Assembly: GCA_018524725.1 (NCBI GenBank)
Contig: JAEUWP010000470.1
Location: 434,001-498,000, forward strand
Length of the DNA stretch: 64,000 nucleotides
Direction of reading: 5' to 3'
DNA from: Podaxis mareebaensis
Taxonomy: Eukaryota; Basidiomycota; Agaricomycetes; Agaricales; Agaricaceae
Shown here: positions 49,894 through 61,800 of the stretch, piece by piece
How the letters are laid out: the number at the start of each line of letters is the position of its first letter
Numbering within the stretch: the first letter of the stretch is position 1
The notes under the pieces: model-generated
The model's database searches: none
Told to the model about the DNA's origin: nothing
Seen by the model: only the letters and a program-made list of their open reading frames with translations
Translations under genes and position numbers: made by a program

Positions 49894-50292
49894 TATTCGT
49901 CGAGAGATGAAAGAGAAGGAAGTAATAGGACTAGAATATGGAAAGGAGCATAGATGAGAAGGTCGTCTGGCTGAGTGCTACTGGTGAGTGCTTGCTCTGC
50001 ATGCCATGAACAAGATCAATTTGGAAACCAATCACACACGTGACTCGACACGTCCAATACTCTATGCTCCCGACGCGTCTCTTTCCGGTACCCACAATGC
50101 CTAAAATGCTAGCAACACTGGACGAGCATTCTTGTATATTTGCCCAGGGCGAATAACTTCCTCTGTGAAAGTTTAGATCAACTTTAACGACCAAACTTGG
50201 AACTACGTCAATATGTCTTAGATTGGAAGCACACGATATGCGTTATCACAACCCGGGGTTCTTCTCGCGCAAGTTCTTCAGCACTCTCCGCC
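49894..50292. promoter_or_regulatory. Divergent promoter region, kinase / dehydrogenase
   Basis: About 400 bp between the start codons of two diverging genes; includes a CACGTG at 50037-50042. No gene of its own is seen. Confidence 0.45.
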
Positions 50293-51745
50293 ATGGCTGC
50301 CCCTCCCGCCACGCTCAATGCTAACCTCGACTCCAAGTCTACTCCGTCAGAATTCCTGGCTGCATCTTCAAAGAAAATTGGGTTCATTGGACTTGGAAAT
50401 ATGGGCTATCTCATGGCCAGAAATATGGCTTCCCGAGGGCGAGCCAACTTCCCTGATCTACCCGCAATCCTAGTGTGGAACAGAACAGACGCCAAATCCA
50501 AGCAGCTGCTGAACGAAGTTGGCCACGACAACGCACTCATCGCCCAGGATCCAGAGCAAATCGTTAATGACTGTGGCATAATTATCACAAGTCTCGCAAA
50601 TGACGATGTTGTCAGGGCCGTATATCAACGTCTTGCAAATACTCTTAAGGCGAGTCCTTCCAGTCGATTCTTACTTGTTGGCCAACCAATATCCCCAACA
50701 GAGCAACCCACCAGTACAAGAGAAGATCTTTGTGGAGATGAGCACGGTAAAGATCTACTCTCTTCCAAATCGGCTTATCACTAACGGGCGCTCAAGATAT
50801 ATCCCACACTGGCTGGCGCGTATACATCCTTTGTTATTGTTGTCTATGTCCGAAGACCTGAACGTACTCCGTAGGCGAGCTGGACACGATACTATCCCAC
50901 ATCCCACACGTCCACCTAATCACCTGTCCCGTTCTTGGCACCCCTGCTGTCGCCGACAAGTCCCAGCTAATGCTTCTAATGAGCGGCGATTACACAAGTA
51001 AAAAAGTAGTCAGTCAACTGCTGATACCTGCAGTTGGCAGGAAGGCCATGGATCTCGGTGAAGACCTGGAAAAGGGTTAGCTATTCAGTCTTCTTGTGTA
51101 TTCTGTTTTCAAGGTTCTGAACTATGCAGCACCAACGTTCAAACTGATTGCCAATTCTCTGATTCTGGGCAACATCGAGGTTATGGCGGAGGCCTTCACA
51201 TTTGCTGAAAAAGCTGGGATCGATGGTCAAAACGTTTCCAGTTTAATTAACGGTGAGCATTTCTGGTCATGGAGTAATATTATCTGATCAAAGTAGAGTA
51301 TTTCCCGGCCCCCGGCATGATTGCGTACGCGGATAAAATGCTACACGAGAAATTTGACGGCAATGCAGGTTTCAACATTGACGGAGGCATCAAAGATGCT
51401 TCGTGAGTTCATACTAGTAACCATCCAAGAACTAGACGTTTTCTCATGAAACTTCACAGGCATATTCGCAGTTTGACAGCTAGACACAACTGCCCGATGC
51501 CTGTCATAGACGTTGCCCATCAGCACCTCCTCACAGCTCGCGCTTTGCATCTGGAACGGGAGCAACAGGGGCTGGCACGGTTTGAACGGCTCGATTGGAG
51601 TGGAATTATCGCAGGTACCCGAGCAGCTGCTGGCTTATCCGGTTTCGATCGCTCAAAGGTATGTAACGATTCAATCTTTACCACTTGAATAATAGCTCAC
51701 ATCTTATTTCAGGACGTCGGCGTTCCTAAAGAGTCCCAGGACTAA
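50293..51745 (+). CDS. 3-hydroxyisobutyrate dehydrogenase / 6PGDH-like NAD(P) oxidoreductase
   Basis: Exons 50293-50649, 50702-50746, 50797-50815, 50875-51075, 51130-51252, 51297-51402, 51460-51658, 51713-51745; 360 aa. Beta-hydroxyacid dehydrogenase layout: nucleotide-binding IGFIGLGNMGYLMARNM (residues ~30-46), VWNRTDAK, DCGIIITSLANDD, KIFVEMSTIYPTLAGE, ITCPVLGTPAVADKSQLMLL in place of the usual APVSGG loop, and the catalytic Lys helix APTFKLIANSLILGNIEVMA. Substrate is not predictable; the fungal clade is uncharacterised to my knowledge. Two introns lack GT: AAG|GCGAGT at 50650 and a weaker CTGG|CGCGT-type site near 50816, both needed to hold the frame. The gene runs into the adjacent RidA gene tail to tail with 48 bp between stops. 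Confidence 0.85.
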
Positions 51746-51793
51746 ATGCAGATATCAAATATGTACGACTCTTAGATACCGATTGAAACAGGA

Positions 51794-52356
51794 TCACGGT
51801 AACGTTGCAACGCATTCAATCTCGACCGCAGCTTTCAGTGGCAAAACGGCTACCTGCACAGTCGTTCGCGCTGGCATTTGCTGTGGATCAAAATACTACC
51901 AGGTTCGGTGCATTAGTGAAGATGTAAACCGCTAAACTTCAGATGGACCAACTCTCACCTCTTTGTATACCTCATTCATCGCCCCGAAGTCCCCGAAATC
52001 CGAGAGGAATACGTTGACCTTGAGAACATTATTTAAATTTGTTCCAGCTGCCTTCAAGACTTTCTTGATGTTCTCCAAAGCAGCACGCTGAGTAAATCAT
52101 TGCTCAGTACCGATGGGCTTGTGAGAACATAAGAATGCATACCGTTTCAGCCTCGACTCCGCCCTCGATCAACTTCAAGTTTCGGTCGCATCCAATGTTC
52201 CCCGCAACAAAGACAAAGCCTTTGGAGATGATGGCTTGTGCTACATAGAGAAGGCGATCAACGATCGCATGCTTCAACTTCAATGAACCACCTACAGTAC
52301 ACCGGAAGAGGTGGGTTTGCTTCCGGCGAAAAGACCTTTTGTTTGATAGTCGCCAT
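51794..52356 (-). CDS. RidA/YjgF/UK114 family protein 1
   Basis: Exons 52356-52296, 52240-52143, 52087-51959 and 51895-51794; 129 aa, the usual RidA length. Motifs: PPLPVYSQAIISKGFVFVAG, NIGCDRNLKLIEGGVEAET, RAALENIKKVLKAAGTNLN, NVLKVNVFLSDFGDFGAMNE, then MPARTTVQVAVLPLKAAVEI with the substrate-binding Arg of the ART motif and a final EIECVATL. RidA proteins hydrolyse reactive enamine and imine intermediates released by PLP and amine-oxidising enzymes; in eukaryotes they act in cytosol or mitochondria. The N-terminus has no clear targeting peptide. It sits tail to tail with the dehydrogenase gene and next to a close paralogue. Confidence 0.93.
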
Positions 52357-52564
52357 CCCAAAGGGATTATGGAAATACCTTACAGAGCACTCAAAGCCAA
52401 CGACGATATATATCACAAGTGGACTCTAAATCCTCGTGACTAGCTTCGGACTTCGCAACGTGAGCCGGACGGCATGGATCAGTCAGCAGAAGCAGGCGAA
52501 GGGTTTCTATCTACTCATATTCCTAGACATCTGTTTGGGGCAAGAGGTAAACTAAATGAAATAA

Positions 52565-53149
52565 TCAATTCGGTAGAGCAGCGACGCATTCAATCTCGAC
52601 ATTAGCTTTCATAGGCAAAGTGGCTACGCCTATGCATGTACGAGCAGGAGGATTCTCGGTCCCAAAGAACTGTGCATGACGAAGCAAGAGAAAGCGGAGA
52701 TCAGCACACACCAGATAACCCACAAAACTTGATCAGATAACTGCATACCTGCAGGTAGATTTCGTTCATGGGGGCAAAATCTCTGTCGAAGTTGAACAAG
52801 TAGACGTTTACTTTGACAACATTCTCGAGACTCGTCCCAGACGCTTGAAGGACTTTGATGATGTTCTCTAGCGCTACGCGCTGAACACGACAATCAGTTA
52901 CTTAGAATGTCGATATGACTTTCATTTGAGTGCTTACGGTTTCCGCTTGAACACCTCCTTCGACCACTTTGAGGTTTTTATCACAGCCAATGCAGCCGGA
53001 CAAGTAGACAAACCCCTTGGAGATCACCGCTTGGGCTGGGAGCACAATTTATCAGAAGTGATTCAACCGAGGTGGGAGAGACATTTACAGAAGACTGGCA
53101 AAGGAGGTACGGCGTCTGGGGCTACTACGGTTTTCTTGGGAGTGGTCAT
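52565..53149 (-). CDS. RidA/YjgF/UK114 family protein 2
   Basis: Exons 53149-53089, 53035-52938, 52880-52749 and 52669-52565; 131 aa. Intron positions match RidA 1 exactly, so the pair is a tandem duplicate. Motifs: PPLPVFSQAVISKGFVYLSG, CIGCDKNLKVVEGGVQAET, RVALENIIKVLQASGTSLEN, VVKVNVYLFNFDRDFAPMNE, and NPPARTCIGVATLPMKANVE with the conserved Arg. Divergence between the paralogues is clear (for example AGNIGCD against SGCIGCD), suggesting different substrates or locations. RidA 1 lies 208 bp downstream on the same strand. Confidence 0.93.
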
Positions 53150-53406
53150 GCCGAAGCAATATTACTTTCAACAGTCGGAGATATTATTGAACCCGACCTT
53201 AAATATCTAAATACTTGTTGGAACCCAGACGGCGGCCCGGGTTGATCATGCTTAGATCTTCGACAAGAACCGCTCTACCCGTCTTGTGATTCTGATGGCC
53301 TTATGGAAACTCCACCAAGGCGAAATGCCACACATCACATACGGGAATTACCCAAGGAGTCGGAATGACCACAATCAACCACTACCACACACATGATCAA
53401 TCAGAC

Positions 53407-55916
53407 TCAAAAACCCAATCCCCTCCGATATTTAATGAACGCGACCAAGTTCTCTCGCACCTCGTCCCCTCGCATTCTAAGCTCTCTACCACCTTCCTTC
53501 CGTCGATCGATGCTTCTCACAGCCTTCCTCACGCCTTCCACACTCGACACGAGGCGATTCAAATATTGACCTTGGCGGAAGTTGATATCGTAGGGCAGGG
53601 TCTCGTCGGAATAGATGTCAATGAGAGCTGAAACAGCTTGAATCAAAGGCTCTGTCTCTATCCGTGAAGGCGTTGCCCCGGAAGGTAGCAGAGATATCAA
53701 GTAGTCTGAAATCACCTTTAGGGTGCTCTCAGTAACAAAAACGAGTCCGAAGCATCACCAGCTACGTACCCGGTTGGTAGCTACTGAGTTCGGGTGTTGA
53801 GCAAGGCATTCCAATGTACCAATGCATTGGGTCTTGACTTTGGGGTCCGATGAAGAATTACAGAATTGGGTGAGCAGGGATATTTGCTCTTCGTTTGGTT
53901 CCTAACATTTCGTGTCAACCACGGTTCACTGGGTAGAACACAACAACTTACCAATGAGCCTTTCCAAACGTTTCCAATGCCCCAGAGTACACCCATAGCC
54001 TTCTCCCACATTTCCTGTCTTCGTTCTTGACCCAAGCCAGTCTGCGTACCGACAGCAGCCAACGCGGACCACACATCATTCCAAATCTTCGCACCGCTAG
54101 CTACATCAGCGGCCACTTCGGGTTTTCGCGAGGACGCGAGGGACAAGAAGACATTATTGAGACATTCTAGTGCACTGATATGGACAGCACTGAGGGCACT
54201 TGTTGTCGGTGGATGAGGCGAAGGAGCAGCGAGAGGCGGGAAAGATAGAGCAGATGGCTGTATGAGAGCCAATAGGGGATTCACCAAGGCGGGTATGAAT
54301 GCTGGTACGGGAGGTTGATCTGCGTCCATACCATCAACTTCCACTTCCATATCTTCCTCATCTTCTGTAAAAAAAAATGTCACTAAGCTCAGGTACTCAG
54401 GACCAATGATAAAGGGTGTACAAACCTTCATCTAACACTTCATCTTCATCACCTTCTCCGTCATCCGTTGGCCCGAGTTCAGGATCAGGCAACGTCGCAC
54501 AAGCACCAGTCAGAATCTCCAATGCCAACTGCACAGTCCTTAACTGCGTCTCAATCTTCTCAAGCTCAACCACGGCAGAAGACTTGTGGTCAGATTTGGG
54601 TGTATGCTTAAGCGATAACTTCTCAATCTGAGGTTCGTCAGCTTGCTGCTGCGTGATTAATTCTTGCGCGGCGTTGGAAATTTCAGGTATCGAGATGGAT
54701 GTAATTGTAGGTTGGAGGAGCGGGAGAACAACATCCTTATCGAGATCGACCAGCGAAACAACAGTTGGCGGAGGAAGCGGAGAGACGTTACGAAGAATGC
54801 CTTGTTTGGGTTGTAGGTTAGTCTCATGGTGCGATGCTGGGTCTAGACTCGTACCTGCGGCAAGAACGCTAAGTGTTGTCGACCGAGGATCATTTTTGTC
54901 GGCTCCGGCCGCTTCATTAACTCCTGGCCGCGCGATAGATAGTAAACAAGACAGGTAGGTGGCATCAGCCCGAACGTCTGCGATGGCCGGCGGGTTATCG
55001 TCCGTCAAGACATACAAACACTGCGCTGTAGATTCATGTCAAGAAATCGGAATGCCCTTAGGTGGCGAGCACGCACCTGCGGAAACAACAGGGCCAAGAG
55101 GTAGTTTGTCCCGTGAAGCCAGGAAGGACATCAAGAAAGGTATTAGATGGATCTCATTAATGGCATTTAACGCCTTATTCGATGTTTCTCTATGAATGTT
55201 AAATTGAGGATGTATTAAAGCTTGAAAAAAACTTACGAGAGACACCACAGCACAGTGATAACGTTATCGGCAAGTTCGTAGACTACTTTTTGCGCGTTTT
55301 CTGGCGCTGCTTTTGGGTTGGAGAGATATTGTGATAGTACCGACGAAATCTGGAGAATCATCAACTCAGGAGCGTGAGTTGACGTTCTGTAAAACTCACC
55401 TTGGGCACAAAGGTCGTCAGCGGAGTAAGGATATTCTTGTTATACATTTCAGCGCAGATGTCATAACCACCATCGATACATAGATTCCTGCAAATCTTGT
55501 AAGAGTACTCTCACATAAACCAGGACGAGTAAAGTACGTACCGCAAGGCACCAACGGCTTCAACCACAACCTCTTCCTCACTATCCGTTAGCCTCGTAAT
55601 CAACGCACCAACGACATTCTTCCCCTGCAACAGCCTCCTTGTCGATGGGTCATTCTGGATCAAATTCGACACAGCAACGCAAGCCCACTTCCTCTCTGTA
55701 GCATCTGCACTTTCCATCTATAGGGAATAGAATTCGGCTTCACTACCGTCGTTCACCCTGGAAGGTTTAATTCCGAACCTTTTGAAGGATAGGCAAAATC
55801 GCTGCATTTCTTGAAGACGATTGTGCCGCCGACGCGAGACCCTTGGGAAGATGCGAGTCGGGAACGCGCACCGGGTTGTGCCTCCGCATCGACTTTTTCT
55901 TTTGAGATTTCCCCAT
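53407..55916 (-). CDS. SYO1: SYO1/HEATR3-type ribosomal protein import chaperone
   Basis: Exons 55916-55779, 55717-55542, 55487-55400, 55349-55237, 55189-55077, 55025-54426, 54364-53952, 53901-53770 and 53727-53407; 697 aa. N-terminus MGKSQKKKSMRRHNPVRVPD, then SHLPKGLASA, is the basic Syo1 signature. ARM/HEAT repeats follow: ERKWACVAVSNLIQNDPSTR, GALITRLTDSEEEVVVEAVG, ALRNLCIDGGYDICAEMYNK, DNVITVLWCLSETSNKALNA. A long acidic insert (TDDGEGDEDEVLDEG, EDEEDMEVEVDGMD, residues ~430-480) matches the acidic loop of Syo1. Syo1 imports Rpl5 and Rpl11 together into the nucleus for 5S RNP assembly. An ATCACGTGAT palindrome at 56013-56022 lies about 100 bp upstream of the start. Confidence 0.9.
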
Positions 55917-56640
55917 AATCGAATGGATCTGATGATACAAGTTGGGCTTTTGAGCGGTTAGATTGCTGGCTGTTCGTTGCTCTTTCAAAATTTGAGATGA
56001 TGGTGATCTCAAGATCACGTGATGCTAAAGGTGCTCCCGTTTTGGACAGAGATAAGATATAAGTACTGCTTAAATTCAAAGCTTCAGGCTCTGCTCCGAA
56101 CAGCTACTTAAGAACATATACCCAGGAAATACATGCCCCGTGTGCCTGAGACTTGGGAAGGAAGAAATAGCGAGGGTTACAGAGCGTCTTGTGACCGCAA
56201 TTCCCGCCTGCAAAATAAAATATAACTTGACAGCATGCCAAATCAAACGCAGCAGAATCACCGCCTTCACATGCACCATACGGGTGCCTCGACTTCGAAT
56301 GACGAAGCCACCCTAAAACCAAGATGACCATTCGACCGACCTAGACCACCCACGAGTGTTGGTCTCCTTCGATTTGATCGCGCTACATTACGGGCCTTAA
56401 TCGTGTCAACTTCGTAAACACATTTGGGTTGGAGGAGATGCCCAGAAACAGCTTGCCAGTGAACAATGAGCACATGATAAAATATTTCCTTGGCGTATGT
56501 GTGGCACAGAAACATTTCCAAAGAATTGCGATTACAGATTATATTGCATGGTCCAAAAAAGATGATAACTAGCTGAATACAACTACGGGTAACATGATGG
56601 CGAGTTTGGGCAAAGAGGGTTTCCAAGAAGCGAAGTCGAA
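55917..56640. other. Intergenic region with ATCACGTGAT at 56013-56022
   Basis: SYO1 promoter side and 3' side of the membrane protein gene. Small frames here (for example 56267-56626) are composition artefacts. The palindrome at 56013-56022 is the only notable element. Confidence 0.45.
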
Positions 56641-58588
56641 TTATGGCTGATAACCGGGCAAGGTGCCCTCACTAAGAGGCCTGGAAGTTGCGGTTGATTG
56701 ATTTGGCTGGTGATCTGCATTTTCGTTGGCGTCACTCCCAGGGAGAACCTGCTCAGTATTACCCTCTGCAACCACTTCAAATTGCGGTGCACTTGGGTAC
56801 GCCTCTAAATGCAGACCATCTTCCGGTAAAGGCGGTGCCGAAGGTACCATGATCATATCACTCGTAACTGGCGCACCAGGTGCCTCAAATGGTGGTGCAG
56901 AAGGTTCGAGTATGGGTTCAATCGACTCGGAAAACTCTTCAAAGCTGTACCGGTAAGAGTAGAACGAGGGTTCTGCCATTTTGCCTTTGGAAGGCGGGGG
57001 TGGGAACGGACATTGCGATGCGGAACCCGAGGTATCTGGCTCCGAGGACTCTGGCACCTGTACAAAGTCTTCCAACTGTTCATCTTCCCATACGGGAGCC
57101 GAGATTTGATGTGACGACTCGGCGCTGTCCTCTACCTCCATAGGAGGTCGTTCTGCAAGGTCCGCAAGCCGGGCTAGCAGAGCTTTGTCGTCTGTCGCAA
57201 CATGGGCAGCGTGAACAGAGAGTTGTGGAGAGTCCGTCTCCTGAGACTGGGTGGATGACTTTGCCTCAAAAGGCTGAGCGCCAAAGGACAAACGGGATGG
57301 ATGTGGACTAGGAGTTCGGAGGACAGAACCGGTATGTTCATCAGGAACAGAAAGGCCGCCAGGAGGGATAATGATCGGGGTAACAAGGGTGCCTTGCCGG
57401 TAAGCGGGAGGTGATGATGGAACATCGGGAGATGAGTCGACTGTGATAGACGGGAGGGTTTGTGGGTTATCAGTGCCTTCTGGGGGCTGATTCGAAGGGG
57501 ATATGTCGCGCAAGGAACGGACGGATGAGCGGCGAGAAACACTACGTGAGACGGGTTGTGTTGGTGACGTTGAGTCCAATGCCTCGTCGTTAGGAGCGTT
57601 CACAGGTATTGAAGGGCTGAGAGTGGTAGTCGACTCAAGGTGGTGTGAATGTATGCTGACAGGTCGTCTTCCTTTACGTTGTCGGGCTGTATAACGAGCG
57701 TTTGCTTTCCATCTAGCAGTAGCCCTCGCCCAGATCTTTTGCTTCACCTTGGCGTCCTTCCCCAAGTCAACTTGAGGCTGAGCGGATATGGGAGTCGCGG
57801 AGCCCGATCGACTCTTCCTGCGTGCCTTCATCTCCAAATCGCCATCTTTGTGTTTACGCCGCACGTTCTTGCGCCAAAATAAACAACCTATGATGAAAAA
57901 GCATATGAAGAAAGCAAGGACGAGGGAGAGGGCAAGAATAAGGGTCGTGCGGCCTTCGTTCGGCGGGGGTGGGGGGTCCCACCCCGCAGGTAGGCTGTCG
58001 TGTAATTCGATGTTGCTCGTCGCTACCGAGGTGTTTGGGCTCGTGGTAATTTCATCCACGGTTACGGTGTCGGCAGGATCCCGACAATTCTTCGAAGACA
58101 AAACGGCCGATGCATAAGACAAAAAGCGACGGGCTTACGTGGCACAGAGCACTTACCGAGGACACAGTAGAGCCGTAGAGGGTATAGGTCTCGACCTTGC
58201 GCCAAAAGCCGTCCTCTCCAGGCTCAAACTTGTAGGGTAGAACGCGATCACTTCTAGAGCGTTCTGCTGAGCGACGTGACTTGGAAGATGGTTGAGATAT
58301 CGATCTCCGTTGAATGGTTCGAGATGGTGGAGGGGGCTGGGCGAGGGAGGGGCAGAGAAAGTGGGGCGGGGCGGGACTGGCAGCGACAATTGGGGAAGAT
58401 GCGACGATCCCAGCAAGGGCTGATAAGAGTGCTGAGGACGGAGTCGCAGCGGACGGGGAGGACCGCGGGCGTGAGCTTCGGCGGCGAAAGGAGTTGGGGG
58501 GGCTAGATTGACGTTGTATTGGAGGTATGTGGGACGGAGAGGATGGCGGAGCGGCATCGGGCACAGCGAGGAGGATTGGCTTGGCCAT
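56641..58588 (-). CDS. Single-pass membrane protein with PSAP and PPxY motifs
   Basis: Exons 58588-58157 and 58089-56641; 626 aa. Residues ~1-120 are Ser/Pro/Arg-rich; then a short folded-looking piece (YKFEPGEDGFWRKVETYTLY, GSTVSS). Around residues 190-215 lies one strong transmembrane helix (LILALSLVLAFFICFFIIGC) followed at once by a basic stop-transfer stretch (WRKNVRRKHKDGDLEMKARR). The long tail carries PPAY (SSPPAYRQG), and near the C-terminus three P-S-A-P motifs within about 60 residues (EPSAPPFE, VPSAPPLPE, YPSAPQFE), and ends TLPGYQP. PPxY binds WW domains of Rsp5/Nedd4 ligases, and PSAP binds the UEV domain of Vps23/Tsg101 (ESCRT-I). I do not recognise the family; an adaptor in ubiquitin-dependent sorting is the inference. 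Confidence 0.8.
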
Positions 58589-58857
58589 TATGCCAGAGAA
58601 GTGCTGAGGGTTTCTTTGAGTGCCAAGCAAGTCTTGCACGCTGCCCAGGTGTGATCAATTCCCACGGGCAGGGCACCAACCAAGGTAGGTTAGGGGTCGA
58701 ATTGGGTGACTGGGGACGGGACAATATGCAAAACGGGAGACAGCAACAGACAAGACGACACTCGGGAGGAAGAAAGTCCAGGTAAGACGACAACAGATCA
58801 CGCATACGTCCAAAAAAGATTCCCTTCTGATGACAAATAGTATTATTATACACTACA

Positions 58858-61800
58858 CTACCCAACCAACCACCGGCTCTTTCGCCGCTCCTCTTCTCGC
58901 GCCCGCGCACGCTCCCGCAGCACCTCTTCTTCCCTCACTACCCCTCGCCACATTGTCTCCTCCCCCCCAGCCTCGTACACGAGTTTGTATGTCCGTAGAT
59001 CAACCCGGATCTTCATCCAGCTTTCCCTATTCAAACCTGTGTTTCCCTCTGCCAGGCGCACACTCCTAAAAATAGCCCAATCTCCATTGTCAATCACCTG
59101 ATGGCCTCCTAATCGCACGGACACGACATCAATTACCCACCTTCGCAAAAACACCGGACTCGCCCCGCTCCTTCCTGGCGGCACCCATTCTGTGGGTGTC
59201 TTCATCACATATGTGTTCACATAGTCTCGCCAGCGATCTGTCGCCGACGGCGTCTTTTCGGTGCTTGGGTCTTCTACCCCCAGAAGGGAAATCCGCATGC
59301 TCTTCGTTTCGCGCACCTATTGGAGTTTTATGATACGTCAACGTCCAACGCTCAGGCTAATTTAGTCCCGCCAAAAATATGCACTCACCCATTGCAGCTT
59401 GTATAGATTATCATCTTGTCCGACATGCCGTTCTGCTTCTCGCCGATATCGCACAATGTCTTGTCTGGTCACAGTATCAGATCCCTGCGCTGCCTGCATC
59501 AATGACCACAATTCCTGGCACTTGGCGTCAGTCAGAATCGTTTGGACCTGTCGTCATTCCATGTTGCGAATCAGTGACAAGTTCATCTAGTAACATCCGT
59601 TACTGTCCTGACCTGTTTCACGAGTGCTGTTATTAATTTATCCAGCGTGAACAAAAGGTAAGCCTAAAAATACCCAGAACCGCTATATTCAGCATCTGCA
59701 ATGGAAACTAAATCATGTTTCAAACCCACCTTGTTGCCGAAGAACCATCTCATGTGTTCCTCAAACGTTGCCTGGTCCAGTTCATTGTCAAACAGTTTAT
59801 CGCAGGCATGGATGAGATACATGTACACCACGTTCGCGTTCTCTGCGGTGCCACGTTCTCCCAGAATCTCCATCGTCTGTGCAAGTACCACCGCAGGCCC
59901 GTTAGGGTCGTCTAGCCCCAATTCAACCGCCACACGGTTGGCAAGTAGCGTGGCGTGCTTCTGCGCTGCAAGTTCCGCACCAATTTCCTTGCACATCAAG
60001 AGGCGAGAATACAGCAACTAAAAGGAGTCCAAAAAGACAAAATTAGCCCACAACACGAATAGCAGCGAGATAACAATAAACCACGCACCTGTAATAGCCG
60101 CACCAGTGTATAGAAAGTCGTATTAGCAAAAAATGGTCGTTCCGATACGGCACCACCATTTACTCCTTCTGCTGTGGTTTTTGCTTCTTTGATCCAGATA
60201 TCATAAGCTTCGCTATCACGATCAGCACGGGAGGGCACTGGCGACCGATCTAGTGTAGGGGAGACCGCACGGGAGCCGATGGTAGACCCAGACACCTTCC
60301 GATTTGCCTTCTCCTTCTCTCTTTCCTTCTCTCTTTCCCTCTCTTTTTCCTTCTCTCTTGCCATTCTAAGCAGTTTTCGCCGCAGGTCATTCGCAGGGAC
60401 CCCACTGGTATGTATTGAATGCGAATACGTGCTCCCCGCGGACCGTCGTCCGCTCCGACCTTCCGAATGACCACTGACATCGTGAATCCCATCGTCCTCG
60501 TTGGTTCCCTCTAAGGGACCCCACGCGGCGTTAAACTCAGCTGCGGGATACATACATAACGAGGGAATAAATGCCCTAAGGAATTTTTCGATGCTGCGGC
60601 GTTCCTGGGGGCTGTACTGAGCTTGGGAGCGGTCCAAGAATGAATAGATCATCTTGAGCGAATCCATCATAACGCCCGTATCGTGGAAAGAGTATTCCAG
60701 TTGATGCCCAACTGACCCATGCACGAACGCTTTTTTGCCCTCTTGTTCCCATACCGCCATTTGCTGGGCCTTGATAGACTCGATGTCTCCCACGAAATAT
60801 TTGGCCGTGATATTCTTCTTGTCGTTAGCTTTGAAAGTAATTCCCTGGTGGTCAAGTGACTTGTAAAAGTTTTTCGAGTCTACTTCCCTCCACGTACGCG
60901 AGAACTCGCGTTGCAGCCGTCTCCATTCCTCGTCCTTTGCTTTTAATCGCGCGAGCACGACAGGAACAGCAACTGCGGGGCATTCTTGCAAGTTTTGCCA
61001 CACTTCGTTGATGTTCTCCTTCCCGTAGATCTTTTTGATGGTTCTCTGGTAAATGGCTTTGCAAGTTCCGCCGAGATCGGGCTTGAGTCTAAAATTGACA
61101 CGTTCCTCGTTGCTCATTTCCTCTATCCGATTATAGATGGGTTCCAACACCGCAATCGTTCGTGCAAGCCCTTCGATGAGGACATGATATTCATGTCTCT
61201 CCTCTTCGCTTTTATGCAGAGCTTCCTCGAATGAGTTCTTCTTATGAGCAACGAATCCCGCTTCTTCCGAGGCCCAGGTAGGGTGAGATACCCATTCGTC
61301 GTTGAGAACAGAACGACAGAGTTCGTCACGGCCAGAGCACGCGAGCCGAATCTCCTACACGTGTTGTTCAGCAACCACACGGCAAATTTAGCATATCAGT
61401 TCAACTCACACTATCAGGCAACCTTCTATAGCTCGGGCCTTCACCATCATCTGGAGGCAACGCAAGCAACGCTTCTGGAGGTCCAGTCCGAATACTCCCA
61501 GGTGGCCCATTCTCGACGTTCTCCGACTTGTCATCCCATCCCACAAGGTCCTTGAACTCTGCCATAAGATCGCCATCCCCCAAAAACACTTTCGTCCGCT
61601 CTACAAGGGTCTTGAGGTCGATGATTTCCTTCGAAAACAGGCTCAAAAGCTTCAAAAACTCCTCGTAGATCTCGCGATTCTCGAGTGATTTCTTTGCGCG
61701 GTCGAAGAACAATAGTTTATCGGCTGACGCTGTACTACCTGGACTACGACCCTGAGCGGACGGCGGAAGAGGGGGGTGGAGTGACATTGGATTTGGAGGG

